Position numbers and translations under genes: made by a program
Source of the DNA: Fibrobacter sp.
GTDB lineage: Bacteria; Fibrobacterota; Chitinivibrionia; Chitinivibrionales; Chitinispirillaceae
DNA length: 64,000 nt
NCBI GenBank assembly: GCA_012519985.1
Contig: JAAYPC010000171.1
Span: 1 to 64,000 of the forward strand
Reading direction: 5' to 3'
Part shown: positions 45,769 to 54,368 of the stretch, in pieces
Position numbering within the stretch: the first letter of the stretch is position 1
How the letters are laid out: every line of letters begins with the position of its first letter
The notes under the pieces: generated by a model
What the model was told of the DNA's origin: nothing
The model's input: only the letters and a program-made list of their open reading frames with translations
The model's database searches: none

Positions 45769-46056
45769 ATGTTAAGTAGCGAATTAGTGCAGAAAATTGC
45801 CTCTTTGGCGCGGTTGAAGCTTTCTGATGAAGAAACGGAAAGTCTTACTGTTCAATTGGATTCGATTCTTGAATACATCCAGCAGTTAAACGAATTGGAT
45901 ACCTCAAAGGTAGAACCTACCAGCTTTATGGCACCGGCTCATGATCCGCTCAGGGATGATGCAAATTCGGAGTCTCTGACTCAGGAACAGATTTTACAGA
46001 ATGGGCCAAGTGTGAAAAAGTGTCATTTTGCCATACCGAAGGTTATCGGTGGTTGA
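45769..46056 (+). CDS. gatC: Aspartyl/glutamyl-tRNA amidotransferase subunit C
   Basis: 95 residues. It begins with helices (VQKIASLARLKLSDEE) and has the motif PTSFMAPAHDPLRDD and the closing FAIPKVI typical of GatC, the small subunit that holds GatA and GatB together. GatA and GatB are not adjacent. ATG 45769 sits at GGGGAG. The adjacent kdsB gene starts 16 bp downstream. Together the GatCAB complex would make Gln-tRNA-Gln or Asn-tRNA-Asn. Confidence 0.92.
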   Translation: MLSSELVQKIASLARLKLSDEETESLTVQLDSILEYIQQLNELDTSKVEPTSFMAPAHDPLRDDANSESLTQEQILQNGPSVKKCHFAIPKVIGG

Positions 46057-46072
46057 AGGTCAGGTAAAACTC

Positions 46073-46816
46073 ATGGATGAAAAGGTAATTTGTGTTATTC
46101 CTGCAAGGTATGGCTCGACCCGTCTTCCTGGAAAACCGCTCTGTAAGATCAATGGGTTGCCGCTTGTGATGTGGGTTTATGAGTGCGCCTGTCGAGCTGA
46201 GGTTTTTGATAGTGTGATTGTTGCTACCGACGACACAAGGATTGTGGAAGCGGTTAAATCTTATGGTGGTGAGGTGGTTTTGACCTCTTCAGAACATTCC
46301 AGGGGAACTGACAGGGTGTATGAGGTTATTAAAAAAGTGGGGGGATCCTGGGTGGTTAACCTTCAGGGAGATGAACCTTTGATTCCAGCGGATGTTTTGA
46401 AGGATTTTGTCTCTGAACTTAAAAAAATTGATGACAATAGCTTGCTTACGATTGCCTCTCATGCTACAATTGAGGAAAGAGACAATCCTCATGTAGTAAA
46501 GGTTGTCATGAACCGATTTGCAGAGGCACTTTATTTTTCCCGCTCACCATTACCTTATGATGTGAAAGGGAACGCGGAATTTCTCAAGCATAAAGGGATC
46601 TATGGCTTTACCGTGGGTGGGCTGGCTCGATTTTGTGCCCTCCCTATGGGGGAGCTTGAGAAGCGGGAGAGTCTGGAGCAACTGCGTGCACTCGAGTACG
46701 GGATGAAAATTCGCTGTCTGGTACATGATTTCGAATCGATCGGTATTGACACACCAGAGGATTTGGAAAATTTTAAACTACGGGCAGCAGCATTTGATTA
46801 TGGTAAGCCAGAATAA
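46073..46816 (+). CDS. kdsB: 3-deoxy-manno-octulosonate cytidylyltransferase
   Basis: 247 residues. VIPARYGSTRLPGKPL (residues 8-23) binds CTP; QGDEPLI and the ESLEQLRALEYG segment are the KdsB signatures. It activates Kdo as CMP-Kdo for the LPS core, which fits the lpt and acyltransferase genes at 6963-10540. ATG 46073 is chosen by homology, since the residues before it are not conserved. The downstream regulator gene overlaps its end by 17 bp. Confidence 0.96.
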   Translation: MDEKVICVIPARYGSTRLPGKPLCKINGLPLVMWVYECACRAEVFDSVIVATDDTRIVEAVKSYGGEVVLTSSEHSRGTDRVYEVIKKVGGSWVVNLQGDEPLIPADVLKDFVSELKKIDDNSLLTIASHATIEERDNPHVVKVVMNRFAEALYFSRSPLPYDVKGNAEFLKHKGIYGFTVGGLARFCALPMGELEKRESLEQLRALEYGMKIRCLVHDFESIGIDTPEDLENFKLRAAAFDYGKPE

Positions 46817-48242
46817 ACATGTTCTGATTGTCGATGATGAAACATCCATTTGTGAAATCCTTGGGCGATATCTTCAGAAAAAGGGCTATGCTGTAACCAC
46901 TGCTCAATCTGCTGAGAATGCTCTTGAATTGATGGGCAATGTTGGGATTGATCTGGTGGTAACCGACATAAAAATGCCTGGAATCTCGGGAGTTGAGCTT
47001 TTAAAACAGATTAAAGAGAAAAACAACACTTTACCGGTCCTTATCACAACTGGCTTTCCTACTCTTGACAGTGCTATTGATGCATTAAAGTTCGGAGCAA
47101 GCGATTATCTGACAAAACCATTTCATCTGGAGGAGATCAGTGAGAAGGTAAAGCGGGCTCTGGAAAGAAAGCAACTGGAAGAGGAGAACTTGTTATTTTC
47201 CAAACTGGTTTCTTTGCATGAGGTAACCAAGATTCTGGCATCCACGCTGGATGTTTTCGATCTTAATTCAAAATTTCTGGATTATTCTATCCGGATGTCC
47301 AAGGCTGATGGTGGAGCGTTACTTTTTCTGGAAAATTCGGGGAAACTTTCTCTTGCTGAGAATGTTGGAGTTTTTAGTCGCGATTACTGGATCAGTTCTG
47401 CATTTATCACCGCATCCAAATGGGTTGCTACTCATGGAGAACCTCTGGTGTTAGAGCCTTATGAACAGGTTCTGCCAAATGGACTTTTACCAATACCATC
47501 AGAGTTCCAATCATGTATCTTTTTCCCTTTAAAAACACCTTCCAGGACCATCGGAGTTTTAAATCTCGCCAGATTATCCGGAAGAGAGGCTTTTTTAAAT
47601 GTAGATTTGGAAATTGTAAATGTGCTTGCTTCTCAGGCCAGTATTTCCATCGAAAATGTTCGTTTGTATCATAATATCAGGGACAATTATCTTAAAACGA
47701 TTCGTGCCTTTGCTTTGGCAGTCGAAGCCAAGGATGAGTATACTCACGGGCATTCTGAAAATGTGATGAAGTATACCGTAGTATTGGCAAAGCATTTAGG
47801 GCTTCCTGATAACGAGATAGAACTGGTAAAATATGCCGGTTTGTTGCATGATATCGGTAAGATTGGAATAAGTGAAGCGATACTTAACAAGGCGGCGAAG
47901 CTTACTCCTGAAGAATTTGATCAGATAAAAAAACATCCGGAGCTTGGGGCACGAATTATTGCTGATGTTCCTTCGCTCAAGGCGTTAGTACCTATGGTGC
48001 TTCATCATCACGAATTTTTTAATGGGGGAGGCTACCCAATGGGGATAAGGGAAGATGAGATTCCTTTTGGTGCCAGGATTCTCAGTGTTTCTGATGCATA
48101 TGAGGCTATGACCTCTGACAGACCTTACCGAAAATCTCTTCCTCAGGACGTCGCATTCAATATTTTAATTAAGGAGCGGGGCAGACAGTTTGATCCTCAG
48201 ATTGTAGATGCATTTCTGGATATTATGCGTTCAAAAGGATAG
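46800..48242 (+). CDS. Response regulator with REC, GAF and HD-GYP domains
   Basis: 480 residues. A receiver domain (1-120) has acidic D12 and D13, the phosphorylated D56 in VVTDIKMPG, and K107. A GAF-type domain follows (about 140-300). The end is an HD-GYP domain (about 310-475) with HGHSEN, LLHDIGKIG, HHHEFFNGGGYP, a complete cyclic di-GMP phosphodiesterase set. So it probably breaks down cyclic di-GMP on phosphorylation by an unknown kinase. No histidine kinase is nearby. ATG 46800 overlaps kdsB by 17 bp. Confidence 0.93.
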   Translation: MVSQNKHVLIVDDETSICEILGRYLQKKGYAVTTAQSAENALELMGNVGIDLVVTDIKMPGISGVELLKQIKEKNNTLPVLITTGFPTLDSAIDALKFGASDYLTKPFHLEEISEKVKRALERKQLEEENLLFSKLVSLHEVTKILASTLDVFDLNSKFLDYSIRMSKADGGALLFLENSGKLSLAENVGVFSRDYWISSAFITASKWVATHGEPLVLEPYEQVLPNGLLPIPSEFQSCIFFPLKTPSRTIGVLNLARLSGREAFLNVDLEIVNVLASQASISIENVRLYHNIRDNYLKTIRAFALAVEAKDEYTHGHSENVMKYTVVLAKHLGLPDNEIELVKYAGLLHDIGKIGISEAILNKAAKLTPEEFDQIKKHPELGARIIADVPSLKALVPMVLHHHEFFNGGGYPMGIREDEIPFGARILSVSDAYEAMTSDRPYRKSLPQDVAFNILIKERGRQFDPQIVDAFLDIMRSKG

Positions 48243-48249
48243 ACGGTAG

Positions 48250-48627
48250 ATGAAATCCAGGTCAGGTTTAATTTTTTTGTGGTTTATGGCCGTGATTTTT
48301 TGGGTCATGTGGCTGGTAAAAAAAAATGGAAATTCTTTTCTCATAGTGGGCAAATGTAGTAACGATGTGGAGGAATGTGAGGAGAAAGTCACAGAAAGTG
48401 TGCAAATTAACTCCCATAAAGAAGACATCGATGAAACCTGCATAAATATCAATACTGCCACACTGGAGGAGTTGATACGGCTTCCAGGAATTGGCAAAGC
48501 TATCGCTCAGGACATAATAGATAACCGTTTGGAAAATGGGTTGTTTCAAAAAATAGAGGATCTGGAGCGGGTTAAGGGGTTGGGACCTGCAAAACTTAGC
48601 AAAATAAAAGACAATATCTCATTTTAA
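48250..48627 (+). CDS. ComEA-like helix-hairpin-helix protein
   Basis: 125 residues. A single N-terminal membrane helix (about residues 7-23) is followed by a linker, then a ComEA-type double helix-hairpin-helix (about 65-123): ININTATLEELIRLPGIGKAIAQDII then VKGLGPAKLSKI. In competent bacteria ComEA binds DNA outside the membrane during uptake. It lies directly after the HD-GYP gene (7 bp) and before PilM/PilN-like genes, fitting a DNA uptake link. The two closely spaced Cys (about 36 and 43) are unusual. Confidence 0.82.
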   Translation: MKSRSGLIFLWFMAVIFWVMWLVKKNGNSFLIVGKCSNDVEECEEKVTESVQINSHKEDIDETCININTATLEELIRLPGIGKAIAQDIIDNRLENGLFQKIEDLERVKGLGPAKLSKIKDNISF

Positions 48628-48810
48628 TGGGAGATTTTCTTTAATGGTTAACTGGCTAACTGGCTCCAGCAGATTCTATATTTTAAACTGTAATTCAATG
48701 AATCGTTTGCCCGTTTCAGTTCTAAAAATGATATTTAATCCTGATTCGTGCAGCAAAAGGTGAAAATACTGAATTAGAGGTATTGCTGCTCATCGGAATC
48801 AATGATTATG

Positions 48811-48825
48811 GCACAAATTATGTGC
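48811..48825. promoter_or_regulatory. 15-bp inverted repeat upstream of the PilM-like gene
   Basis: GCACAAATTATGTGC has perfect 5-bp arms around AATTA, and ends 13 bp before the start codon at 48839. It overlaps the ribosome-binding region, which could mean an operator or a hairpin. The 211-bp gap holds no clear promoter. Confidence 0.3.
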
Positions 48826-48838
48826 TAGATCGGTTATT

Positions 48839-49750
48839 ATGAGAACAACCAAAAAATATTTGAGTGGCTTGGATATACAGAGTGATTATATGAGTATCGC
48901 TCAGTATTCGCCACAGGAAAATGCGGTTCTTTCTGTGGCGATACAGCCTTTTTCCGTTGATAAGGGGGGAGACAGTTGGGAATGTGCAGAGCAGGAACTC
49001 AAGAAACTTAAAAACAAGTTTAAGTTCTACAGCCCCGAAGTCGCTTGTTCTCTGCCTTCAGAACATGCAATAATTAAGCATATACAGCTTGAAAGTGAAG
49101 AGACAGAGGTGGGTGAGCTCTTAAAATGGGAATTGGCTCAGCAAATTATCGGACCCATCGATGAATATTCGTTTGATTTTCAGGAGTGCACTTCTGAAGA
49201 TGGCAATCTGAAAAATTACCTGACTGTGGCATTCCGTAATACTCTGGTTGAGCGATTCCTGATTCTTTTAAAAGGAATGAAGCTCAATCCGCAGGTCATT
49301 GATCTGGATGCTTTTGCTATTATAAACACATTTGAGGCAAATTACAGAGAACGTATTTATACACCGGCAGTAATCGTGCATGGTGAAAGTGAAAAGACTA
49401 AAATTATTCTTACCCGCAATGGGGACTATATCGATATGGATTGTTTCTGCTATACTTATGAGAGTCTGAATGCGGAAACTTATTCTATGCAGTTACAGTC
49501 AGAAATAAATCGTTTTCTTGCAATGAATAAAAAAATCGATTGTCAGCCCAGGGTAAGTCTCTATTTTACAGGCTCATTGTTTTCTCAGGTGGAGTTCCGG
49601 GATGCGGTTTTTGCAAAAATGGGTAATGGAGAACTGCTGTACCCTTTTCGTAAAATTGGCTGCCGGATCGCTATCGATAGTGATCAGTTAATGACATACG
49701 CACCTCAATTGGCTGTTGCAGTCGGATTAGCACTGCGTGGAAACGAATAG
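48839..49750 (+). CDS. PilM-like pilus assembly protein
   Basis: 303 residues. The layout fits an actin-fold PilM: a start of YLSGLDIQSDYMSIAQY, PSEHAIIKHIQL, then ELLKWELAQQI and a Q-rich nucleotide-binding centre. In type IV pili PilM sits in the cytoplasm and binds the N-terminus of PilN. The next gene starts 5 bp later with MLKINLI, the PilN peptide that PilM grips, which supports the call. The sequence is quite diverged, so the name is an inference from pattern and neighbour. Confidence 0.7.
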   Translation: MRTTKKYLSGLDIQSDYMSIAQYSPQENAVLSVAIQPFSVDKGGDSWECAEQELKKLKNKFKFYSPEVACSLPSEHAIIKHIQLESEETEVGELLKWELAQQIIGPIDEYSFDFQECTSEDGNLKNYLTVAFRNTLVERFLILLKGMKLNPQVIDLDAFAIINTFEANYRERIYTPAVIVHGESEKTKIILTRNGDYIDMDCFCYTYESLNAETYSMQLQSEINRFLAMNKKIDCQPRVSLYFTGSLFSQVEFRDAVFAKMGNGELLYPFRKIGCRIAIDSDQLMTYAPQLAVAVGLALRGNE

Positions 49751-49755
49751 ATTAC

Positions 49756-50664
49756 ATGCTTAAAATAAACCTCATAAAAAGTAAAACCGGGAAAAATGGA
49801 TCAACTCAGAGGTCAATTCCTAAAAAGTTGATTGTGTTGAGTGCATCGATCCTTATAGTACTGAGTGGTGGCGTTTTATTCTGGGTCAATTTCCAGAGTG
49901 GAAAAAGCAAACCGGTGGCTAAGAGCCCCATTTCTAAGGATTATCAGAGTTCAACCCATTCTCCGCACAAAGCTATTGAGGATATTGTAAAAGAGGTAAA
50001 TACAGAGAAGAGCGCTTCGCCGGGATTATTGGATATTGCTTATAACGATATGGCATTTAATGAACGGGTGACCTATGAAGTCTTACACACAAAAAAGGTG
50101 CTCGAAATGCTCAGCCGTACTTTCCCTGAAGGAATAGGGTTGAGAAAACTTGAAATTTCAAAGTTCCAGACAGTGTATGCGGTTGGTTTGGGTGATACAA
50201 AGGAGATTATTGGGCAAACCTTCAATTCGCTTCGCAAGGAACGGATCGAACTTTTACCCAAGCCTTACTCTTTTATTACTTCTGATGGAAATGGATATCG
50301 TTTCATTGTTACCCTCAAAACAAATTTCGGTTTGGATTTTGCAGACCGTTTTCAGGCAATCGATCACATTGTCTCCAGAGAATTTCTTTCAGATCAGTTG
50401 AAGAAAGTGGAAAAAATTGCTTTGCGTGATGATATCAACTTGAAATCTGAACCAAAACAGATGGATATGGAGCTTGTGGGCGGATATCGCAGATATATTT
50501 ATAAATTCAAGGCTGAATGTACTTATAAAGATTTTGTCCGTTTTGTGATGGACCTCAATTCTGAACAAATACCTTGCGCCTTTAAGGAGATCGCTATAAA
50601 TGCCCTGGTTGGTTCCACAATCGGAGTTGAAGCTCAGTTGTTAATTACGGTTAAGAATAACTGA
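49756..50664 (+). CDS. PilN-like pilus assembly protein
   Basis: 302 residues. The cytoplasmic start MLKINLIKSK is the PilN signature that binds PilM; a membrane helix follows (about residues 23-45), then a low-complexity linker (S, K, P) and a periplasmic domain to the end. The periplasmic part is longer than in PilN, and two halves could be a PilN-like plus PilO-like fold, but I cannot separate them firmly. PilO, PilP and PilQ are not next to it; rsmD follows at 3 bp. The genes are likely in one transcript. Confidence 0.65.
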   Translation: MLKINLIKSKTGKNGSTQRSIPKKLIVLSASILIVLSGGVLFWVNFQSGKSKPVAKSPISKDYQSSTHSPHKAIEDIVKEVNTEKSASPGLLDIAYNDMAFNERVTYEVLHTKKVLEMLSRTFPEGIGLRKLEISKFQTVYAVGLGDTKEIIGQTFNSLRKERIELLPKPYSFITSDGNGYRFIVTLKTNFGLDFADRFQAIDHIVSREFLSDQLKKVEKIALRDDINLKSEPKQMDMELVGGYRRYIYKFKAECTYKDFVRFVMDLNSEQIPCAFKEIAINALVGSTIGVEAQLLITVKNN

Positions 50665-50667
50665 TAA

Positions 50668-51234
50668 ATGAGATTACGGATAATTGCCGGTACATTAAAG
50701 GGACGTTTCATAAATATTCCGGGGCGAAATGCTGAGTTTAGACCAACTCTTGAGCGGACAAGGCAATCAGTCATCGAAATAATCAAGTTTGATCTGCCGG
50801 GAGCAGTCGCTGCAGATGTATGTGCCGGAAGTGGTGCCTTTGGATTTGAAATGATCAGCAGAGGAGCTTTGCGGGTGGATTTTGTAGAAAAAGACCGCCA
50901 CAGAGCAGAGCTGTTAATGAAAAATTCCAGCATATTATCGGTAATGGACCGGTGCAGATGTATCACTGGAGATGTAAAGTCCTTTGTTAATAAAAGCAAG
51001 GGACCTTACCAGATAATTTTTTATGATCCTCCTTATGAAGATGAGACTTTGGCGCTTTTGGTACCTGATCTTATGAAGTTGTTGGCACCAGATGGAATTC
51101 TGGTGTATGAGAGAGCGCTAAGGCATAATTTCCTGCAGAATTCACCAGTTAATGAATTCTGCTTTGATAGCAGAGACTTTGGTGATACGGTGGTGGAATT
51201 TTACCGCTATTCTAAAGAGTTCAAAAAGGTTTAA
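50668..51234 (+). CDS. rsmD: 16S rRNA (guanine966-N2)-methyltransferase
   Basis: 188 residues. RPTLERTRQSVIEI (about residues 25-38) and the SAM-binding DVCAGSGAFGFE, with the catalytic FYDPPYED (about 117-124), are the RsmD signatures. It methylates G966 of 16S rRNA on the small subunit. ATG 50668 is 3 bp after the PilN-like stop. It is followed within 4 bp by coaD, the usual rsmD-coaD pairing. Confidence 0.95.
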   Translation: MRLRIIAGTLKGRFINIPGRNAEFRPTLERTRQSVIEIIKFDLPGAVAADVCAGSGAFGFEMISRGALRVDFVEKDRHRAELLMKNSSILSVMDRCRCITGDVKSFVNKSKGPYQIIFYDPPYEDETLALLVPDLMKLLAPDGILVYERALRHNFLQNSPVNEFCFDSRDFGDTVVEFYRYSKEFKKV

Positions 51235-51238
51235 ACAA

Positions 51239-51721
51239 ATGAAAGCAGCTTTATACCCGGGTACTTTCGATCCGGTTACTAATGGACACATCGATATTGC
51301 GGTGCGGGCTTCAAGAATCTTTCCCAAGGTGATAGCAGTGGTTGCAGAAAATCCGGCTAAAGAGCCATTGTTTTCTGCAGATGAAAGGGTAGAGCTGGCA
51401 AAGGAATCATTTAAAGAGGTCCCCCAGATAGAGGTGATAAAGTATTCCGGTTTATTGGTCAATTGCTTGAGGGAGTACAATGCATCGGTGCTGATCAGAG
51501 GTTTACGGGCTTTGTCGGATTTTGAATATGAGTTCCAGATGGCATTTACAAATAGAAACCTGTTGGCTTCTTGTGAAACGGTTTTTTTAATGCCCAGTGC
51601 CAAGTACACTTATCTCAGTTCCACTATGGTTAAGCAGATAGCCCAATTAAAAGGAGATATTACTGCTTTCGTTCCGGATTGTGTCCGGTTAAAAATTGAA
51701 GAAAAATACCGCAAAATATAG
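51239..51721 (+). CDS. coaD: Phosphopantetheine adenylyltransferase
   Basis: 160 residues, the exact family length, catalysing the step from 4'-phosphopantetheine to dephospho-CoA. It opens with YPGTFDPVTNGH (nucleotidyltransferase HxGH-type motif) and shows RGLRALSDFEYEFQMA and YLSSTMVKQIA near the end. AAGG 9 nt before ATG 51239 sets the start; upstream residues in frame overlap rsmD and are not family-like. It neighbours rsmD, as in many genomes. Confidence 0.97.
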   Translation: MKAALYPGTFDPVTNGHIDIAVRASRIFPKVIAVVAENPAKEPLFSADERVELAKESFKEVPQIEVIKYSGLLVNCLREYNASVLIRGLRALSDFEYEFQMAFTNRNLLASCETVFLMPSAKYTYLSSTMVKQIAQLKGDITAFVPDCVRLKIEEKYRKI

Positions 51722-51730
51722 AGGTACTAA

Positions 51731-52573
51731 ATGATGACAATCGGTACACCGGGAGTCGGCCGTTCCATTAAATATCTGCTGATTGCCACCTTGGCGGTAT
51801 ATGTTATTCAGATCATCCCCTGGTTCCGACAGGCTCTAATTGCCTGGTTCGCTTTGATTCCCATACCTGCATTTACTCAGGGCCAGATCTGGCGATTTTT
51901 TTCTTATATGTTTCTGCATGATCCGGATTCTCCTCTGCACATTTTGTTTAACATGTTAATGTTATGGATGTTTGGGGTTGAAATTGAACAGATCTGGGGA
52001 GCAAGACGTTTCACTCTGTTTTATCTTATCTGTGGAGCAGGTTCCGGACTGTTTAGCTTTTTTAGCCTTTTTAATCCTATGGCCAGTATTACTCCGGTAA
52101 TCGGAGCTTCTGGAGCCGTGCTTGGAGTGTTGACTATTTACGCGTGGTATTTCCCTCATCGTCAGGTATTACTTTTCTTTATTCTTCCAGTCAATATTCG
52201 TCTGGTGGTGATTGGATATGCAATTATTTCTCTTTCTGGTGCTTTTGCATCCAGGGGGATTATTTCCCATATCACTCACCTTGGAGGAATAATTGTAGCT
52301 TTGATCTATATTAAATTGCACCCGATGATCTCTGAATGGTATCATAATATAGTAACCGGTATTAAGCAGCGTCAGTATCGAAGAAAAAAGGCTGCAGAAC
52401 AGGCCAGAGAACGTTTCTTCGAGCAGAAAGTTGACCCGATTCTGGAGAAAATTTCCAAACAGGGAATGGGGTCACTGACCATGCAGGAAAGAAAAATTCT
52501 CAAGGATGCTGCCAGATACGACCGGTACCGTCTTAAAAAAGGACGGATAATACCATTAGATCCATTCAGATGA
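51731..52573 (+). CDS. Rhomboid-family intramembrane protease
   Basis: 280 residues. Six membrane helices; the catalytic Ser127 is in GASGAVLG and His183 in HLGG, with the supporting HILFN at residues 70-74. The tail (about 200-280) is a charged cytoplasmic extension with no known domain. GAGG precedes ATG 51731. It cleaves membrane proteins within helices; the substrate is unknown. It lies between coaD and the SpoIIE phosphatase gene, 3 bp from the latter. Confidence 0.93.
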   Translation: MMTIGTPGVGRSIKYLLIATLAVYVIQIIPWFRQALIAWFALIPIPAFTQGQIWRFFSYMFLHDPDSPLHILFNMLMLWMFGVEIEQIWGARRFTLFYLICGAGSGLFSFFSLFNPMASITPVIGASGAVLGVLTIYAWYFPHRQVLLFFILPVNIRLVVIGYAIISLSGAFASRGIISHITHLGGIIVALIYIKLHPMISEWYHNIVTGIKQRQYRRKKAAEQARERFFEQKVDPILEKISKQGMGSLTMQERKILKDAARYDRYRLKKGRIIPLDPFR

Positions 52574-52576
52574 GAA

Positions 52577-53956
52577 ATGTTAGAAAAAACCATTGACACC
52601 GAATTTAGTGAAATTTCGCAACGCACCAGAATCGCCAGTTTGCTCTTTCAGATAAGGCAACTGCGTTTACAAAACAGGGTCTTGCTGAAAAAAAACAACT
52701 CTCTTGAAAAAGACCTGTGGCAACAGGAACTTCAGATCAAACAACTGACCCATTATCTTTCCAGTATAAACTCTGAATTTGACGAGGAGATGGAGACTGC
52801 TAAAAAAATCCAGGAAGGATTAATGCCAAAAACTCTTCCTGAAATGATAAATATCGATTCTGCGGCTGTATATATTCCTGCCAGTAAAGTCGGGGGAGAT
52901 CTTTATGACATTATGATCACTCCTTCTCAGAAAACTGCTGTTCTCATTTTTGATGTATCTGGTCATGGGATTCCTGCTGCTTTGGTTGGTGCTATGGCAA
53001 AGATGCTTTTTGCCCATTTCATAGAAAAAACTGAGTCTCCTGCAGAAGTATTCAGATTAATCAATAAACAGATCTGTTCCTTTATCAAAACCGAACAGTA
53101 TCTGACTGCCTTTCTGGGTATTATCGATCCAGTCAAAAATATCATGACTTACTCAAGAGCCGGCCATGTACCCCCATTGGTATATAGAAAAAATGAGCAA
53201 AAAATCATAAGCCTGGACTCCAGGGGCTTTTTTATTGGCCATTCTGCGTTGGAGAATCTTGCCGAATACTGGGAGCAGACCATAAATCTGGAGCCTGGGG
53301 ACAAGATACTTTTTTACACTGATGGGCTGACCGAGGGGCGCAACCCTCAAGGGGTACTCTATGGAAATGAACGCTTGAAAGCAGTTTACAGCAGTTGCGC
53401 GGAGAATAATCTGGATTCTATACTTGATAATATTGTTTCTGATCAAACAAGTTTCCGTAGAGGCATGCCTTTACGTGATGATTTCACTCTGCTTTGTATA
53501 GAACTGGGCAACTCTGAATCGTTACTGAAAGATTCCGGTTTTACACCTGAAGATCAGCCCGAGATCAGAATCCTTAATAGTCACACCGAGATTGAGAAGA
53601 CCTGTGATCTCATTCTTAAAGAAATGGATAAAAGAGGTTTTAGCGAAAAGTGCATAAAGCAGTTTAAATTGTGCATATATGAAATGATTACCAATGCACT
53701 GCTTCATGGGAACAGGGGAGATACTTCAAAAAAAGTGATAGTTTTTTATAAGATCACTCTTTTTGCTGCTACAATAAGTGTATTGGATGAAGGGGAGGGT
53801 TTTAACTATAATGATATTCCCAATCCACTTCTTCCGGAAAACAGAATAAAAGATCATGGGCGTGGGCTGTTTCTGATCCGTCGTTATCTGGATGAGGTTA
53901 CATTTAATGAACGGGGAAACAGGATTACTGGTCGTAAATATTATAGCGGAAAGTAA
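52577..53956 (+). CDS. SpoIIE-type PP2C phosphatase fused to anti-sigma HATPase
   Basis: 459 residues. A coiled-coil start (about 20-75) is followed by a PP2C/SpoIIE domain (about 76-310) with metal ligands D108 in VGGDLYD and D126 in FDVSGHG, and RDDFTLL. The C-terminal HATPase_c domain (about 335-459) has an N box YEMITNALLHGN and the glycine boxes LDEGEGFN and DHGRGLFLI. Thus phosphatase and RsbW-type kinase are in one chain, so it could both phosphorylate and dephosphorylate an STAS antagonist. The STAS gene starts 1 bp downstream. Confidence 0.92.
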   Translation: MLEKTIDTEFSEISQRTRIASLLFQIRQLRLQNRVLLKKNNSLEKDLWQQELQIKQLTHYLSSINSEFDEEMETAKKIQEGLMPKTLPEMINIDSAAVYIPASKVGGDLYDIMITPSQKTAVLIFDVSGHGIPAALVGAMAKMLFAHFIEKTESPAEVFRLINKQICSFIKTEQYLTAFLGIIDPVKNIMTYSRAGHVPPLVYRKNEQKIISLDSRGFFIGHSALENLAEYWEQTINLEPGDKILFYTDGLTEGRNPQGVLYGNERLKAVYSSCAENNLDSILDNIVSDQTSFRRGMPLRDDFTLLCIELGNSESLLKDSGFTPEDQPEIRILNSHTEIEKTCDLILKEMDKRGFSEKCIKQFKLCIYEMITNALLHGNRGDTSKKVIVFYKITLFAATISVLDEGEGFNYNDIPNPLLPENRIKDHGRGLFLIRRYLDEVTFNERGNRITGRKYYSGK

Positions 53957-53957
53957 A

Positions 53958-54323
53958 ATGGAATTTTTTCAGTTCATTTTAAACGATGCAGTGCACATTT
54001 CTCTGATTGGCCAGCTATGGCAGAAGGAGGAACTCAGCGCTCTAAGCGATGCGATTGATTCATGTATTCACCAGCAGCAGAATATTGTAGTACTGGATCT
54101 GCAAAGACTCAGCTTTATTAGTAATCAGGGGTTGGGATTACTGGTCAGAATTCATAGCACTCTGGAAGCTGCTGGAGGCAACCTTATCCTTAACTGTAAT
54201 AATTCAGATATTCTGGAGTTGTTCAGAATCTCTGGATTCGGTGAATTTATGAAAATTGTTAATAATCAGATTGAGCTCCAGCAGATATTAGCATCAATAC
54301 CAGCCAAAATCTCCCACGTATAA
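53958..54323 (+). CDS. STAS-domain anti-sigma factor antagonist-like protein
   Basis: 121 residues of the STAS fold: strand VVLDLQRLSFI then NQGLGLLVRI and the closing LILNCNNSDILELFRISG. It is the expected partner of the preceding phosphatase-kinase. However, where SpoIIAA-type proteins have DSSG, with phosphorylated Ser, this has SNQG, so the standard phospho-Ser is absent. It might be regulated another way or be a decoy. ATG 53958 is 1 bp after the phosphatase stop, so they are a pair. Confidence 0.85.
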   Translation: MEFFQFILNDAVHISLIGQLWQKEELSALSDAIDSCIHQQQNIVVLDLQRLSFISNQGLGLLVRIHSTLEAAGGNLILNCNNSDILELFRISGFGEFMKIVNNQIELQQILASIPAKISHV

Positions 54324-54368
54324 ATTCTGACAGAAAAGAAATACAGGAAATTCAACCTTTATTGTTAC

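Noticed and set aside
48809-48827. Sigma-54 promoter ahead of the PilM-like gene
   Set aside because: TGGCAC is followed by TGC, but the GG to GC spacing is two bases too long for the strict -24/-12 pattern.
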